A stretch of DNA of 64,000 nt. Source: JANQPX01 sp050633905. Lineage in GTDB: Bacteria > Pseudomonadota > Alphaproteobacteria > Geminicoccales > Geminicoccaceae. The translations under genes and the position numbers were made by a program. Numbering within the stretch: the first letter of the stretch is position 1; every line of letters starts with the position of its first letter. The stretch spans positions 1 to 64,000 of the forward strand of contig JBOEHJ010000009.1 of assembly GCA_050633905.1 (NCBI GenBank), given 5' to 3'. Shown piece after piece: positions 1 through 9,237 of this stretch. The notes under the pieces are model-generated. The model worked only from the letters and a program-made list of their open reading frames with translations, searched no databases and was not told where the DNA came from.

Positions 1-44
1 GGCTTGGTTCCCCTTGGTGCCAATTCCTGCCTTTAGAGGCAGCG

Positions 45-977
45 TCAGAAATGGTCACATTCTGATACCGGAGACGCGAGGTACTTTCGCATCTGATCGA
101 GAAATCGGTCAGCCAGGGGATTCGGTTTCGCTCGCTTGGAGCGGTAGACATTGATACAGCCGGCTAGCGGCATGGTCATCTTTGAAACTTGCACGAGGCG
201 TCCGGTATCCAGCCGCTGCTTCACGGACCGCCCCCAACCGAGTGCGATCCCCTCACCCCGCTCCGCGACGTCAAGACATACATTTTGGGAGCTGAATATC
301 AGCCCCTCATTTGGAACCGGCACTTTGACGCCAGACATTGCGAGAAACGTTTTCCAGTTGGTCCAGTTGCGACCCGATTCTGCAAAATGCAACAGCCGTT
401 GCTTAGCAAGCTCAACCGCATCGATAGAGGCCGACAATTGCGCGGCTAATTCTGGTGCGCAGACCGGAAAAATCACGTCGTCCGCGATCGGTTCGATGTC
501 AAACGCATGCTCTGCCCTTCGACCGTATTGTAGGCCGAAGTCGAACGCCTCGCGTGCCATCTCGATCGCCTCGGATGTCGCGAGCACGCGCAACTGAAGG
601 CCCGGATTTTGCCGCTGAAAATCACCGACGATCGGGGTGACGAGTGCGTTGGCGAGCGCCAGATCGGAAAAGATCGTAAGGGTATCGATTCCCGCCCCGC
701 GGTCACGCAAACGGTCGGCCGTCGTCGCAAGTTCACCGAGTGACTGCCGCACGCTCATGGCAAGCGTCTCACCGTCAGTGGTCGGTTCAACGTCGTACCG
801 GCGGCGCTCGAAAAGCTGCACGCCGAGATCCTGTTCAAGTTCCCGTACCCGCCGGCTGACACTCGCTTGCGATAGCGCCAGTTCGTCTGCCGCACGCGTG
901 AAGCTACGGTGCCGAAACGCGGCTTCGAAAGCGACGAGCGCGTTGAGCGGCGGAAGGCGACGGGAATATTCAGTCAT
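45..977 (-). CDS. LysR family transcriptional regulator, GcvA-like
   Basis: A 310-residue DNA-binding regulator. Residues about 7-66 form the LysR winged helix-turn-helix, with the RLPPLNALVAFEAAFRHRSFTRAA opening (read in two parts) typical of the GcvA subgroup and a recognition helix around LSQASVSRRVRELE. Residues 95-300 are the periplasmic-binding-like effector domain. The start is the ATG at 977. The gene is divergent from the small protein at 1095, and a perfect 9-bp inverted repeat lies between them, so autoregulation plus control of that neighbour is the natural inference. The effector cannot be read from sequence. The family call is secure; the target is inferred. Confidence 0.93.
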   Translation of the reverse strand: MTEYSRRLPPLNALVAFEAAFRHRSFTRAADELALSQASVSRRVRELEQDLGVQLFERRRYDVEPTTDGETLAMSVRQSLGELATTADRLRDRGAGIDTLTIFSDLALANALVTPIVGDFQRQNPGLQLRVLATSEAIEMAREAFDFGLQYGRRAEHAFDIEPIADDVIFPVCAPELAAQLSASIDAVELAKQRLLHFAESGRNWTNWKTFLAMSGVKVPVPNEGLIFSSQNVCLDVAERGEGIALGWGRSVKQRLDTGRLVQVSKMTMPLAGCINVYRSKRAKPNPLADRFLDQMRKYLASPVSECDHF

Positions 978-995
978 TCGAAAATCAGATATCTA

Positions 996-1020
996 CTTTC
1001 AGAAAACGCACTTCTGAAAG
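996..1020. promoter_or_regulatory. Inverted repeat, candidate LysR operator
   Basis: CTTTCAGAA and its exact reverse complement TTCTGAAAG are separated by 7 bases. The repeat sits 18 bp upstream of the LysR start and 75 bp upstream of the divergent gene. Symmetry and spacing fit the T-N11-A boxes bound by LysR dimers. Confidence 0.65.
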
Positions 1021-1094
1021 GTATTAATCAGGCATATCCTGTTGAAGTTCAAGTATCTCATTTGCGATGAACACTGCATGGCGGAAGGGACGAC

Positions 1095-1538
1095 ATGGCA
1101 AACATTATGCAAACTGGCTTCGATACCCGCCCCATCGAGATGCATCCGATGTGGCAGGTAGCGTTCCTCGCACCTGACGACGACGTGGATCGCATCTTCG
1201 ACGCCGTCGCCGAGATTGCACCGTTGGTGTACGGCGCGACCGATCGCAACGGCTATCGCATATGCGGCGGTATCGAATACTATCGTCCGACCGAGGAAGC
1301 CCCCACCGGTGCCGACGATCCACGTCAGCGTCCCGACGTCAATCAAATGCGCTTCTTCATTCCGCGCGACACCGGATTGCTGAACGGGGTAATCGAGGCA
1401 ATCTACAAGGTCCATTCCTACTACGAACCGCCCATCACCGTGATTGACGTGCTCCGCAGCCAGACCAAAGGGCTGGACGATTCCGAGAACCCTCATCGCT
1501 GGTGGAACAAGGACGGCGATTGGAAAAAGGATCGCTAA
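1095..1538 (+). CDS. Conserved small protein, possible PII/CutA-like fold
   Basis: A 147-residue soluble protein with no signal peptide or membrane segment. A GGAAGGGA ribosome-binding site precedes the ATG. The stretch MRFFIPRDTGLLNGVIEAIYKV followed by HSYYEPPITVIDVLRSQT resembles the PII/CutA-like insert of NIF3-family proteins, where a beta strand and helix are followed by an HPYEEPAYDV-type motif; this is my reading and the match is loose. The C-terminus is very polar (HRWWNKDGDWKKDR). It is the only gene divergent from the LysR regulator and is probably its target. Molecular function unknown. Confidence 0.75.
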   Translation: MANIMQTGFDTRPIEMHPMWQVAFLAPDDDVDRIFDAVAEIAPLVYGATDRNGYRICGGIEYYRPTEEAPTGADDPRQRPDVNQMRFFIPRDTGLLNGVIEAIYKVHSYYEPPITVIDVLRSQTKGLDDSENPHRWWNKDGDWKKDR

Positions 1539-2236
1539 GACCGTTCCTGATAACAAGCTGTCGGGAGGCCTTTGCCGGTATCACCTACACGCTTCTGAGA
1601 CAGTCGTGATGAGATTCGAGGACATCGTTGACGCTTATTCTATCGCAAGGATCGGGTCGCTGCGTCTCGCTGACGACGGCATCTTGGGTCGAACCATCCT
1701 TGGAAGGATTGGACGATGAGCGACTTTCGCCGCTTCTACAAACATGGCTCGGAACACTTTGTACATCTCGACGAGCTCGATCGCACAGCGAGCATATCTC
1801 GGACAAGCTCTGCTCGATCATGGAGCAGTTTCATCACCACGAGACATAGCTTGGCTCAATATCTGATGGTATGGGCAAATCGGATCGAACCGACAAATCT
1901 CCAATACACCGATAAGGCTAGGAACACTGCCCAAATAGCCGGACAGCGTTAAACGGACCTGGGTGAGGGATATTACAGATCGGCTCGAGGTTCTCGTTTC
2001 AGTAGCGTTATGCCCGGGCTAGGTTGGCCGCTGGCGCCTGCTTTGGGTCAGCAGTGAGCCTCCGCGAGCGCCAGCGAAGGGCAGCTTTCGAGGGCATACC
2101 CGCCACAATGCTCGCAGCAGGTCTGTGCCACAACCATTCATCGGCCACATGCTTTTGGCAACTTGTTAGTAATGCTAACCTCAGACGATGGCGGATCAGG
2201 GGGTGGCTGAGGGCGATCCGGCACGGAGCATAGGTT
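1539..2236. other. 698-bp spacer without a supported gene
   Basis: Short frames exist on both strands (for example plus 1716-1952 and minus 1585-1821) but none has a good ribosome-binding site or a recognisable protein pattern. I see no repeat or RNA gene here. Confidence 0.5.
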
Positions 2237-2974
2237 TTGACATTTGAGTTTCTGACGCCGGATCTTGCGACAGCGATGGCGATTGCTGTCGTTGCCGGGC
2301 TGATGCGTGGATTCGCAGGCGTAGGTTCGGGCATGCTGATGGCGCCCTTCTTCGCTGTCATTTTCGGCTCGGTGCAGACGGTGGCAATCATCATCATCAT
2401 GGAGATCGTGGTGACTGCCCAGCTGCTGCCAAGCGTCCATCGGCACATCGACTGGCCCGTGGTGGGCGTCATGGGAGCGATGGCCACCGTTTTCATGCCG
2501 TTGGGAACCTGGCTGTTGGTCTCGCTGGAGCCGGCGTTGATCGCTCGGGGCATTGCCGCTGTGGTACTGGTTTTCTCCATCATACTGTTGAGTGGTTGGC
2601 GCTATCATGGCCCCAAGCACCTGCCGGCTACGCTAGGCGTTGGGGCTTTGTCGGGCACCCTCATGGCCTCGACCAGCCTGGGCAATCCGCCGGTCATGGT
2701 CTATCTGCTTTCCAGCCAGGATAGGGCCGAAGTTAACCGCGCCAACTTCACTGGCTATTTTGCCATCACGCTGCTGACCCTGATCGCCTGGATGTTGTTT
2801 CGAGGTCTGATCGGTTGGGAGCCCGTTCAGCTCGCAGTCATCCTACTGATCCCGTTCATGATCGCCGCTTGGATCGGCAGCAAACTGTTCCGCAAATCCA
2901 GCGAATTGCTCTACCGGCGTATCGCCCTTAGCTTGTTGCTCTTTGCCGGCCTCTATGGGCTCTTTCGCTTTTGA
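2237..2974 (+). CDS. TauE/SafE family membrane exporter
   Basis: A 245-residue integral membrane protein with about eight hydrophobic segments. The N-terminal half contains the FAGVGSGMLMAPFFAVIFG segment typical of the TauE/SafE (DUF81) family, and the second half repeats the pattern around GALSGTLMASTSLGNPPVM. Family members export sulfite, sulfoacetate or other small anions; the substrate here cannot be assigned. The start is TTG, supported by GGAG 8 bases upstream. It stands alone, with no regulator or sulfur gene beside it. Confidence 0.88.
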   Translation: MTFEFLTPDLATAMAIAVVAGLMRGFAGVGSGMLMAPFFAVIFGSVQTVAIIIIMEIVVTAQLLPSVHRHIDWPVVGVMGAMATVFMPLGTWLLVSLEPALIARGIAAVVLVFSIILLSGWRYHGPKHLPATLGVGALSGTLMASTSLGNPPVMVYLLSSQDRAEVNRANFTGYFAITLLTLIAWMLFRGLIGWEPVQLAVILLIPFMIAAWIGSKLFRKSSELLYRRIALSLLLFAGLYGLFRF

Positions 2975-3297
2975 TCAACGGTTTTCTACTGGGTGTTGAA
3001 GTGGTCGCCTTGAGTCGGTAGCGATGGGCAGCGAATGGGCGCTTTCGGTGATATTTCTGCCGTAACGCTCGTGGCATAGGCGCCATCAGGGGCCGGCATG
3101 CGTTCGCTGCCGATAGCGTATGATGAGAATGGATCGGAGACTCCAGCCGGCCAACCACTGTGCATCGTCGCATCTCATCGCCTGTTCCTAATTCATGCAT
3201 GATGAGCCAAAATTAAGAATTCGCGCATTCAGGTCAGCCAGCTTCACAGGCAATGACGTGAAATCGCCAGATGATTCTCTTGGGCATCGATGGAGCC
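2975..3297. other. Spacer without a supported gene
   Basis: About 320 bp between the exporter and cutC. I see no terminator with a T-run and no convincing frame. Confidence 0.4.
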
Positions 3298-4077
3298 ATG
3301 AAAAGTATGACGGGATCGGACCAAACCGAAGTCATTGCAGAGATTTGTGTCGATTCCGTCGAAGGTATAAGAGCGGCCAAGGCCGCCGGTGCAGCACGTG
3401 TCGAGCTCTGTTCCGCCTTGCTGGAAGGTGGACTGACCCCCACTTTTGGCATGACGAAGCAGGCGAAGGCTGTCGCTGATACCGTTGGCGTGCATGTTAT
3501 GGTAAGGCCGCGAGGTGGCGATTTTCTCTATTCCGATGATGAATTCGCCGCCATGAAGGACGACATAGCGGCGCTCAGGGAACTCAGCGTCGAGGGATTT
3601 GTGTTTGGCCTGCTGACTTCCGAGGGAAGCGTCGATGTTGGGCGAACCGCTGAACTCATAACCCTTTGTCGACCGTCTAAGGTCACGTTTCACCGTGCCT
3701 TTGATATGGCCAAAGACCCGTTCGCGTCACTGGACGCCCTTGTCGATCTTGGCGTGGACAGACTTCTTACATCCGGTCAGGCACCGGGGGTTCTGGAAGG
3801 GGCTCCCTTGATCCGAGAACTGATCAAGCGCGCTGCCGATCGCATCGTGATTATGCCTGGCGGCGACATCAGTGCCCGCAATGTTACCCGAATCGTTCAG
3901 GAAACGGGCGCAATAGAGATCCACTTCGCAGCGCTCGAGGCCCAGCCCGGGCCGATGCGCCATCGCAATCCTCATGTCTTCATGGGTGGCACGCTTCGCC
4001 CGCCGGAATATGATCGCACGGTCACCACGGTGGATGGAATCTCGAGCGTTCTGAGAGCCATCAGAACCGGCGAATGA
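3298..4077 (+). CDS. cutC: Copper homeostasis protein CutC
   Basis: A TIM-barrel protein of about 259 residues of the CutC family. Diagnostic motifs are EICVDSVEGIRAAKAAGA, RVELCSALLEGGLTPTFG, HVMVRPRGGDFLYSDDE, VTFHRAFDM and the late RIVIMPGGDISARNV. Family members are cytoplasmic and were linked to copper tolerance in E. coli, although the biochemical role is unsettled. Start choice is ambiguous: ATG at 3271, 3298 and 3307 are in frame, and a GGAG at 3292-3295 would suit 3307 by spacing. No copper-resistance genes lie nearby. Confidence 0.93.
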   Translation: MKSMTGSDQTEVIAEICVDSVEGIRAAKAAGAARVELCSALLEGGLTPTFGMTKQAKAVADTVGVHVMVRPRGGDFLYSDDEFAAMKDDIAALRELSVEGFVFGLLTSEGSVDVGRTAELITLCRPSKVTFHRAFDMAKDPFASLDALVDLGVDRLLTSGQAPGVLEGAPLIRELIKRAADRIVIMPGGDISARNVTRIVQETGAIEIHFAALEAQPGPMRHRNPHVFMGGTLRPPEYDRTVTTVDGISSVLRAIRTGE

Positions 4078-4258
4078 GATATCGGTCAAACCCTCGAGCT
4101 GTCCGCTTTCCCTCAGTTTTCTTCCGGAGGCTCGCTTCCTCTTCGTGCCAAGATCCATCATACCATGGTTGCAGTGGCGGAATTGCCCGACCTCAAGACT
4201 CCTCTCAGGCGTTAGGACGCAAGGTACGCGCCTTGTCGAGTAACCAGTCGGAAACCGC

Positions 4259-5410
4259 CTAGCGCCGAAAAACCGTAATGAAGCTCAACGCCGCGGCGCC
4301 GAAGGAGAACGCGGCAGCGAGGCCGAACATGTGAGGCCACGAAAATCCCGCCGCAATGCCGGCAAGCACCGCGCCCAGTGCGCCGATGCCGTCCATAAGC
4401 ACGAAGGCGAGACCCAGCGTCGCCCCCTCGCTGTGGCCGGTGTGATCGACCGCGCCCGCGAGAATGGCGGCGCGGATAGCGTACAGTGCGGCGAACGCAA
4501 CCATCATCGCGGCAATCATGATCCAGAGCGAAGGCTGGAAAACCAACAACGTACTGGCGAGTGTGGCCATGAGATTGCCAATCATCACGATCGGCCGACG
4601 TCCGGTGATGTCGGAGATCTTACCGACATAGGGTTGCGCCAGTGCACCGACGATCAGCATGCTCGAGAAAGCGATTCCGGCTGCCTCTGGCCCAAAGCTG
4701 TGCCGGTCCACGAGATAGAGCGGGATCATGCTGAGAAGCGCCATCAGCGCCATATTATAGAGGCATATCATCACGCCCATGCGGAGGCCGTTGCCTTGCC
4801 GCCACATGTTCAGGAGGCTAAGCATGTCCCGCTTGCTGACTGACTTCTTCTCAACACGCGGAACCGCGCGCGCCACCCAAAAGAAGCAGATGCCCATGAA
4901 CGCAGCGGGAAGCGCCGAGAGTGCCAGCGCCTCGCGCCAGTCGACGTACGCGAGGAGAAAGCCGACGGCGAGCGGCGACAGTATCTCGGCCAGTGATCCA
5001 CCGATGGCATGAATGCCGAGCACGTGAGCGCGCTGTCCCTTGCTTTCGCGCGTAAGCACGCCCGTGGCAATCGGGTGCCACGCCGCATCGCCCATGCCGG
5101 CAACGGCGAGCAGCAGCGCAAGGCTCCAGAATCCCGGTGCCATGGAAGCCAGCAGGTAACCGACGGCGACCCACCAGAACGTGGCAACCAGCAGCCGGCC
5201 CCGGTTCGAGACGTGATCGGTGAGGATGCCAGCAGGAAGATAGGCAAGCGCACTGCCAACGTTGCAGATCGTGAACAGCAAGCCGACTTCGGCCGGCGAA
5301 AGCTCCATAACGATGCCGACCGACGGCACGATCAGCCATAGCGAGCAAACCGACCAGTCATTGGCGAAATGGCCCAGCGTGAACCATGTCAGAAGGGTGC
5401 GATTTTTCAT
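4259..5410 (-). CDS. MFS transporter, FsR-like
   Basis: About 383 residues with 12 predicted membrane helices, the layout of the major facilitator superfamily. The motif GMGDAAWHPIATGVLTRESKG in helix 4-5 recalls the fosmidomycin-resistance (FsR) subgroup, which suggests drug or small-metabolite efflux; the substrate is not predictable. I chose the ATG at 5410 over the in-frame GTG at 5467 because the hydrophobic first helix follows directly (LLTWFTLGHFANDWSVCSLW). It is divergent from the AraC regulator at 5536, which is likely its regulator. Confidence 0.9.
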   Translation of the reverse strand: MKNRTLLTWFTLGHFANDWSVCSLWLIVPSVGIVMELSPAEVGLLFTICNVGSALAYLPAGILTDHVSNRGRLLVATFWWVAVGYLLASMAPGFWSLALLLAVAGMGDAAWHPIATGVLTRESKGQRAHVLGIHAIGGSLAEILSPLAVGFLLAYVDWREALALSALPAAFMGICFFWVARAVPRVEKKSVSKRDMLSLLNMWRQGNGLRMGVMICLYNMALMALLSMIPLYLVDRHSFGPEAAGIAFSSMLIVGALAQPYVGKISDITGRRPIVMIGNLMATLASTLLVFQPSLWIMIAAMMVAFAALYAIRAAILAGAVDHTGHSEGATLGLAFVLMDGIGALGAVLAGIAAGFSWPHMFGLAAAFSFGAAALSFITVFRR

Positions 5411-5535
5411 GGCGGTCGCAAGCTCTGATCTAGAATTGCGGACTTGATGTCCAAAATGTTTGAGCACCCTAGGTCAGAACGATATGCCTTTCAGTCGACG
5501 CTAAGTCGATTTGCATCTAGAAATCGTCAAAGATC

Positions 5536-6312
5536 ATGACCAACCAGAAAAATCATCCCGTGAGCGATTCCAGCAAAACGAGCTTGCCGCGCTATCTGGG
5601 GGAGTCAATCGGGCCGACATCCGGCGAGAGCTACGATTGGCACGCCCATGATTTCGGGCAGCTCATCTGTGCTGCTTCGGGGTCCATCTACGTCGGCACG
5701 CCGGGCCGCGTCCTGTTGCTTAGCCCAGCAATGGTGTTGTGGATTCCGCCGGGCGTTGAGCACTGGATGCGATACGGATCAAACAACGAGATGTACTACG
5801 TTGACGTGAGCCAGGACGAAGCCGATGAAATCGGCGCAGTATGCCGCATCATGACAATGACGCCGTTACTGAGCGCCCTGATAGCCGGCACCATGCCCGA
5901 CCACGGATCGTGCCGCGCGAACGATCACAGCGATTCGCTTCACGATCTCCTGCGTCATGAACTTGTCGCTGCCCCGGACGTGTCGCTCTCGATCGTTATG
6001 CCACAGGACCGTCGTATTCGCCGATTTGCCGAATCAGCGCTTGACGATCCGGGCGACATAGAATCGATCGACTCCTGGCTTGCTGATGCTCCGGCCAGTC
6101 GCAAGACCATCGAACGATTGTTTGTCACCGAGACGGGCATGCCGCCTCTAAAGTGGTTGCGACACGCTCGTATCCTTCACGCCATCTCGAGGCTTGCTGC
6201 CGGAGAAAAGGTCAGTTCGGTCGCATTCGCTATGGGCTACGCGTCTTCAAGCGCGTTCAGCTACATGTTTCGTCGCGCCCTTGGGCGTAGCCCGAGCGAT
6301 TTTTCCACCTGA
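5536..6312 (+). CDS. AraC family transcriptional regulator with cupin sensor
   Basis: A 258-residue regulator. Residues about 30-105 form a cupin-type effector pocket (WHAHDFGQLICAASG and IPPGVEHWMRY supply the histidines). Residues about 165-258 carry the double helix-turn-helix, ending in VAFAMGYASSSAFSYMFRRALGRSPSDF, the classic second AraC motif. Only 125 bp separate it from the MFS gene on the opposite strand, so regulation of that efflux gene is the simplest hypothesis. Inducer unknown. Confidence 0.92.
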   Translation: MTNQKNHPVSDSSKTSLPRYLGESIGPTSGESYDWHAHDFGQLICAASGSIYVGTPGRVLLLSPAMVLWIPPGVEHWMRYGSNNEMYYVDVSQDEADEIGAVCRIMTMTPLLSALIAGTMPDHGSCRANDHSDSLHDLLRHELVAAPDVSLSIVMPQDRRIRRFAESALDDPGDIESIDSWLADAPASRKTIERLFVTETGMPPLKWLRHARILHAISRLAAGEKVSSVAFAMGYASSSAFSYMFRRALGRSPSDFST

Positions 6313-6491
6313 GCCTCGGCGTCATCATTGCTGTCAAAATCTAGGTCGACTTCCGCTTGGGGTATAACTGAGACGGTAGCGGCGCTCGGTAATGCCGGCA
6401 TCCACCCGAAACCGGCCATACCGGCGAGGAAGCGGACAATGACGACATTTCGCTGATGTCCGCGTAGTCTTGTTCCTGAAAGGAATCTCCC

Positions 6492-7106
6492 ATGGACTTT
6501 GGCCTCACATTCGCGCTCATCAGCGCCACCGCGATTCTCGTCGCCATTCCCGGCCCGAATGTCGCCCTGATCGTCGCGAACACGCTTGCCTACGGCATTC
6601 GCTTCGGCGCGATGACGGTCCTTGGCACGACCATCGGTGTGGCCTTGCAACTCACGGTCGTCGTTCTTGGGCTTGCAGCACTCTTGGCCTTTGCGGCTTC
6701 CGCCTTCCTTTGGCTGAAATGGATTGGCGTGGCCTACTTGATCTATCTCGGCGTCAGCGCATGGCGGCAGCGCATCACGAACCTTGAAGAGCGTGAGGCA
6801 AGTGGCAAACCGCTTAGAACGCTCTTCTGGCAAGGGCTCCTACTAGCCACGATCAATCCGAAAACACTGATCTTCAACGCGGCCTTTTTGCCCCAGTTCG
6901 TGGTTCCCGGATCGGGTTCCTCAGCCCTGCTAATCGCCGCTGCGATCTACCTCGCGGTGATCTTCCTGGGCGATCTCGTCTGGGCTGCATCCGCCCAAAC
7001 GGCGCGGCCGGTCATCGCCAAGCTAGGGCGGTTTCGCCACAAGCTGACAGGCGTTCTTTTTTTCGGATCGGGCGTCGGGCTCGCTCTGGCGAGAATTGAT
7101 CGTTAG
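6492..7106 (+). CDS. LysE/RhtB family amino-acid exporter
   Basis: A 204-residue membrane protein with six hydrophobic helices and the family signature IPGPNVALIVANTLAYGIRFG near the N-terminus. The later NPKTLIFNAAFLPQFV segment is also typical. Members export amino acids, homoserine lactones or related metabolites. A GAAAGGA ribosome-binding site lies 7-8 bases before the ATG. It follows the AraC gene by about 180 bp on the same strand, but nothing shows cotranscription. Confidence 0.92.
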   Translation: MDFGLTFALISATAILVAIPGPNVALIVANTLAYGIRFGAMTVLGTTIGVALQLTVVVLGLAALLAFAASAFLWLKWIGVAYLIYLGVSAWRQRITNLEEREASGKPLRTLFWQGLLLATINPKTLIFNAAFLPQFVVPGSGSSALLIAAAIYLAVIFLGDLVWAASAQTARPVIAKLGRFRHKLTGVLFFGSGVGLALARIDR

Positions 7107-7380
7107 CGAAGAAATTTGCGATAGCAGCCAGTCGCTGCACCCGGTCGATTTAGCAAGAAGGGCTCCTTTTCTCCTGCAAGCACGATCAGAGCTTGTGGCG
7201 AGGGGTCATCTTCACCCGCTAGCCGCTGGATCACCAAGGCGTGCAAACCGCTGATAAGCGGCCAATCGGGCACGTGATTCGCAGTTGTGTCCGCTTTGCC
7301 CAGCAACGTTGGGCATCCGGCGCCGGCGGCCGTACCGGGTAGGCTCGACTTGCTGACGTGCCAAATCACGACGGTACGGC

Positions 7381-8784
7381 CTACACTCGATCCAAGATTG
7401 GCCAATTCGGCTTGGCTTGTGCGGCTTCAAGTGCTGCACCAATGCGCAGCGCCATTGCCTCGTTGCCGCCTCGCACGGCAATTTGTAGGCTTGTCGGCAT
7501 GCCTGCGGGCGTGAGACCTGTCGGGAGCGCGAGGGCGCACATACCGAGATAGTTGGTGGGACGAGTGAAATGACCAGGTGACCCCAGTGGATCAGCTTCG
7601 GCGACCGGTCCTGCCACCGCCGTTATGGTAGGGGTGAGTATAGCATCAAAGCCTCGCATCGCCGTGTAATACTCCTCCTGAGCGCGGCGTCGATCTTGCA
7701 GAATATGAATGTAGTCGGAAGCGGTGAGCTCTTTACCACCAAGCATGCGCGTTCGAACATCCTCGTCCATCGGTTTGGACAGATCCTCATACATATCGCC
7801 GTGATGGGCGTAACCCTCAGCTGCAATCAGCTTGCCATTAGCGTCGGCGATGTCGCCGTAATCTCTGGGGGCCTTAAAGATACTGATCTGGGCGCCAAGT
7901 TCTCGCAGCAAATTCAACGCGTTGTCATAGGCGATCAGTATATCCGAATCGCAAGCCGCTCGTGATTCAGGTTCCATGCTCCCGAGACGAAGGCCGGCTA
8001 TTCCCTGCTCAAGAGCCGCATAAAGGCCTTCGCCGGCGGCTCGGTCGCGGTCCATTGCCCAGCCCTCTTGCCCGTCCATCACCCCGAACATCAAGATCGC
8101 GTCTTCGACCGAACGGGCAATCGGCCCAGGCGTGTCAAGCGTGTGAGAGAGTGGGATAATCCCGTCTGTAGGCAGCCGACCTTCGGTCACTTTCAAGCCT
8201 GTCAAACCGCAGAAGGCGGCCGGTATGCGCACCGATCCGCCCGTGTCAGTACCGACGGCGCAGAGTGCCATGTCCGCGGCGAGCGCTGCAGCGGAGCCAG
8301 CGGATGAGCCGCCTGGGACACGATGAGTTTTGAGGTCCCACGGGTTCCAAGGGGTGCCCATGTGCTGGTTCGTGCCCCATCCACCGAAGGCGCATTCCAC
8401 CGTCTTGGTTTTACCGAGCACGATTCCTCCAGCCGCCAGGAGGCGCCTAGTCAATGTTCCGGTAGCAGGCGATACTCGGTCTTTCATCGCCAGCGAGCCG
8501 CCGGTTGTCACCCGCCCCTCGAGATCGCAGATGTCTTTCAGACCGAACGGGATTCCATGGAATGGGCCAATCCGATGTCCTGAAGCGATCGCCTTGTCCG
8601 CAGCCTCTGCTGCAGCCCGGGCTTCCTTGGCATAGACGATCTGAAAGGCGCCAATCTTAGAATCCAAACGAGCAATTCGATCGAGATAAGCCTCGACGAC
8701 TGCGCTAGGCTTCAGGACTCCTGCTTGAAACGCGTCGGCAACAGCGGCCAGTGAGAGATATGGGGTGGCTGGGTCATTCGTCAT
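7381..8784 (-). CDS. Amidase-signature family hydrolase
   Basis: About 467 residues of the amidase-signature family (GatA, AtzE/AtzF, nylon-oligomer amidase relatives). The Ser-cisSer-Lys triad is visible: Lys in FGLKDICDLEG, the glycine/serine loop VPGGSSAGSAAALAADMA, and the nucleophile region GTDTGGSVRIPAAFCGLTG. It hydrolyses a C-N amide bond; the substrate is unknown. The ATG at 8784, with GGAG 7 bases upstream, is preferred to a GTG at 8811. No gatB or gatC is adjacent, so it is unlikely to be the tRNA amidotransferase subunit. Confidence 0.93.
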   Translation of the reverse strand: MTNDPATPYLSLAAVADAFQAGVLKPSAVVEAYLDRIARLDSKIGAFQIVYAKEARAAAEAADKAIASGHRIGPFHGIPFGLKDICDLEGRVTTGGSLAMKDRVSPATGTLTRRLLAAGGIVLGKTKTVECAFGGWGTNQHMGTPWNPWDLKTHRVPGGSSAGSAAALAADMALCAVGTDTGGSVRIPAAFCGLTGLKVTEGRLPTDGIIPLSHTLDTPGPIARSVEDAILMFGVMDGQEGWAMDRDRAAGEGLYAALEQGIAGLRLGSMEPESRAACDSDILIAYDNALNLLRELGAQISIFKAPRDYGDIADANGKLIAAEGYAHHGDMYEDLSKPMDEDVRTRMLGGKELTASDYIHILQDRRRAQEEYYTAMRGFDAILTPTITAVAGPVAEADPLGSPGHFTRPTNYLGMCALALPTGLTPAGMPTSLQIAVRGGNEAMALRIGAALEAAQAKPNWPILDRV

Positions 8785-9237
8785 CGAGGGCTCCGCCGAT
8801 TTGGTGGGCACGTCATTACTGGATCATGACATGGATGGTAGCATTTCTTGTTTGCCAGGGGCCACTTTGCGGATCAGTTCCAAGATCCGTCGGCCATAGC
8901 AAAGGTCGGATTCCAGCTTTGCTGCGAGATGGTTTATGTGCTGCACGCTCGTGAGATAGGGCTGGAGGGCGGTCATTTGATCGTTCAGCCACGAGCGACA
9001 GGCGGTCATCGACGCTGGCCGATTGCATCGGCAATGTCTGCAGTGACATCGGGCTGTTTTATTGCTTCGGCCAACCGTCGTTCCCATGACCGAGATTGGT
9101 TTGCCGGGGGAGCTGGATTGTGGCACCCAACACGGAGACTCTCACTGTGGCAGCTGTCAATGGTTCAAGTGTCTGTCTTGGCTATCTTATCGCATTTTCT
9201 CGCTGTAGGATCTGTTTCTTGAGAGTCTCAGGCAAGG
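8785..9237. other. Spacer with an unassigned minus-strand frame
   Basis: A minus-strand frame at 8824-9126 (100 codons, ending just before the amidase) has a plausible C-terminal half (around LNDQMTALQPYLTSVQHINHL) but an odd Cys/Arg-rich start. It could be the remains of a protein cotranscribed with the amidase. I do not recognise it and do not call it a gene. Confidence 0.3.
9220..9230. promoter_or_regulatory. Small palindrome before the AraC-like gene
   Basis: TGAGA-G-TCTCA lies 7 bases before the start codon of the next gene. It is short and could be fortuitous, or an autoregulatory site. Confidence 0.25.

Noticed and set aside
2008..2583. Minus-strand frame overlapping the TauE-like exporter
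   Set aside because: The plus frame has membrane helices and the family motif; the minus frame is low-complexity.
7381..8784. Amidase as GatA of the tRNA-dependent amidotransferase
   Set aside because: No gatB/gatC neighbours; the fold family alone does not decide.
8824..9126. Minus-strand frame upstream of the amidase as an AtzG-like partner subunit
   Set aside because: The residue pattern does not match AtzG/GatC, and the N-terminal half looks random.
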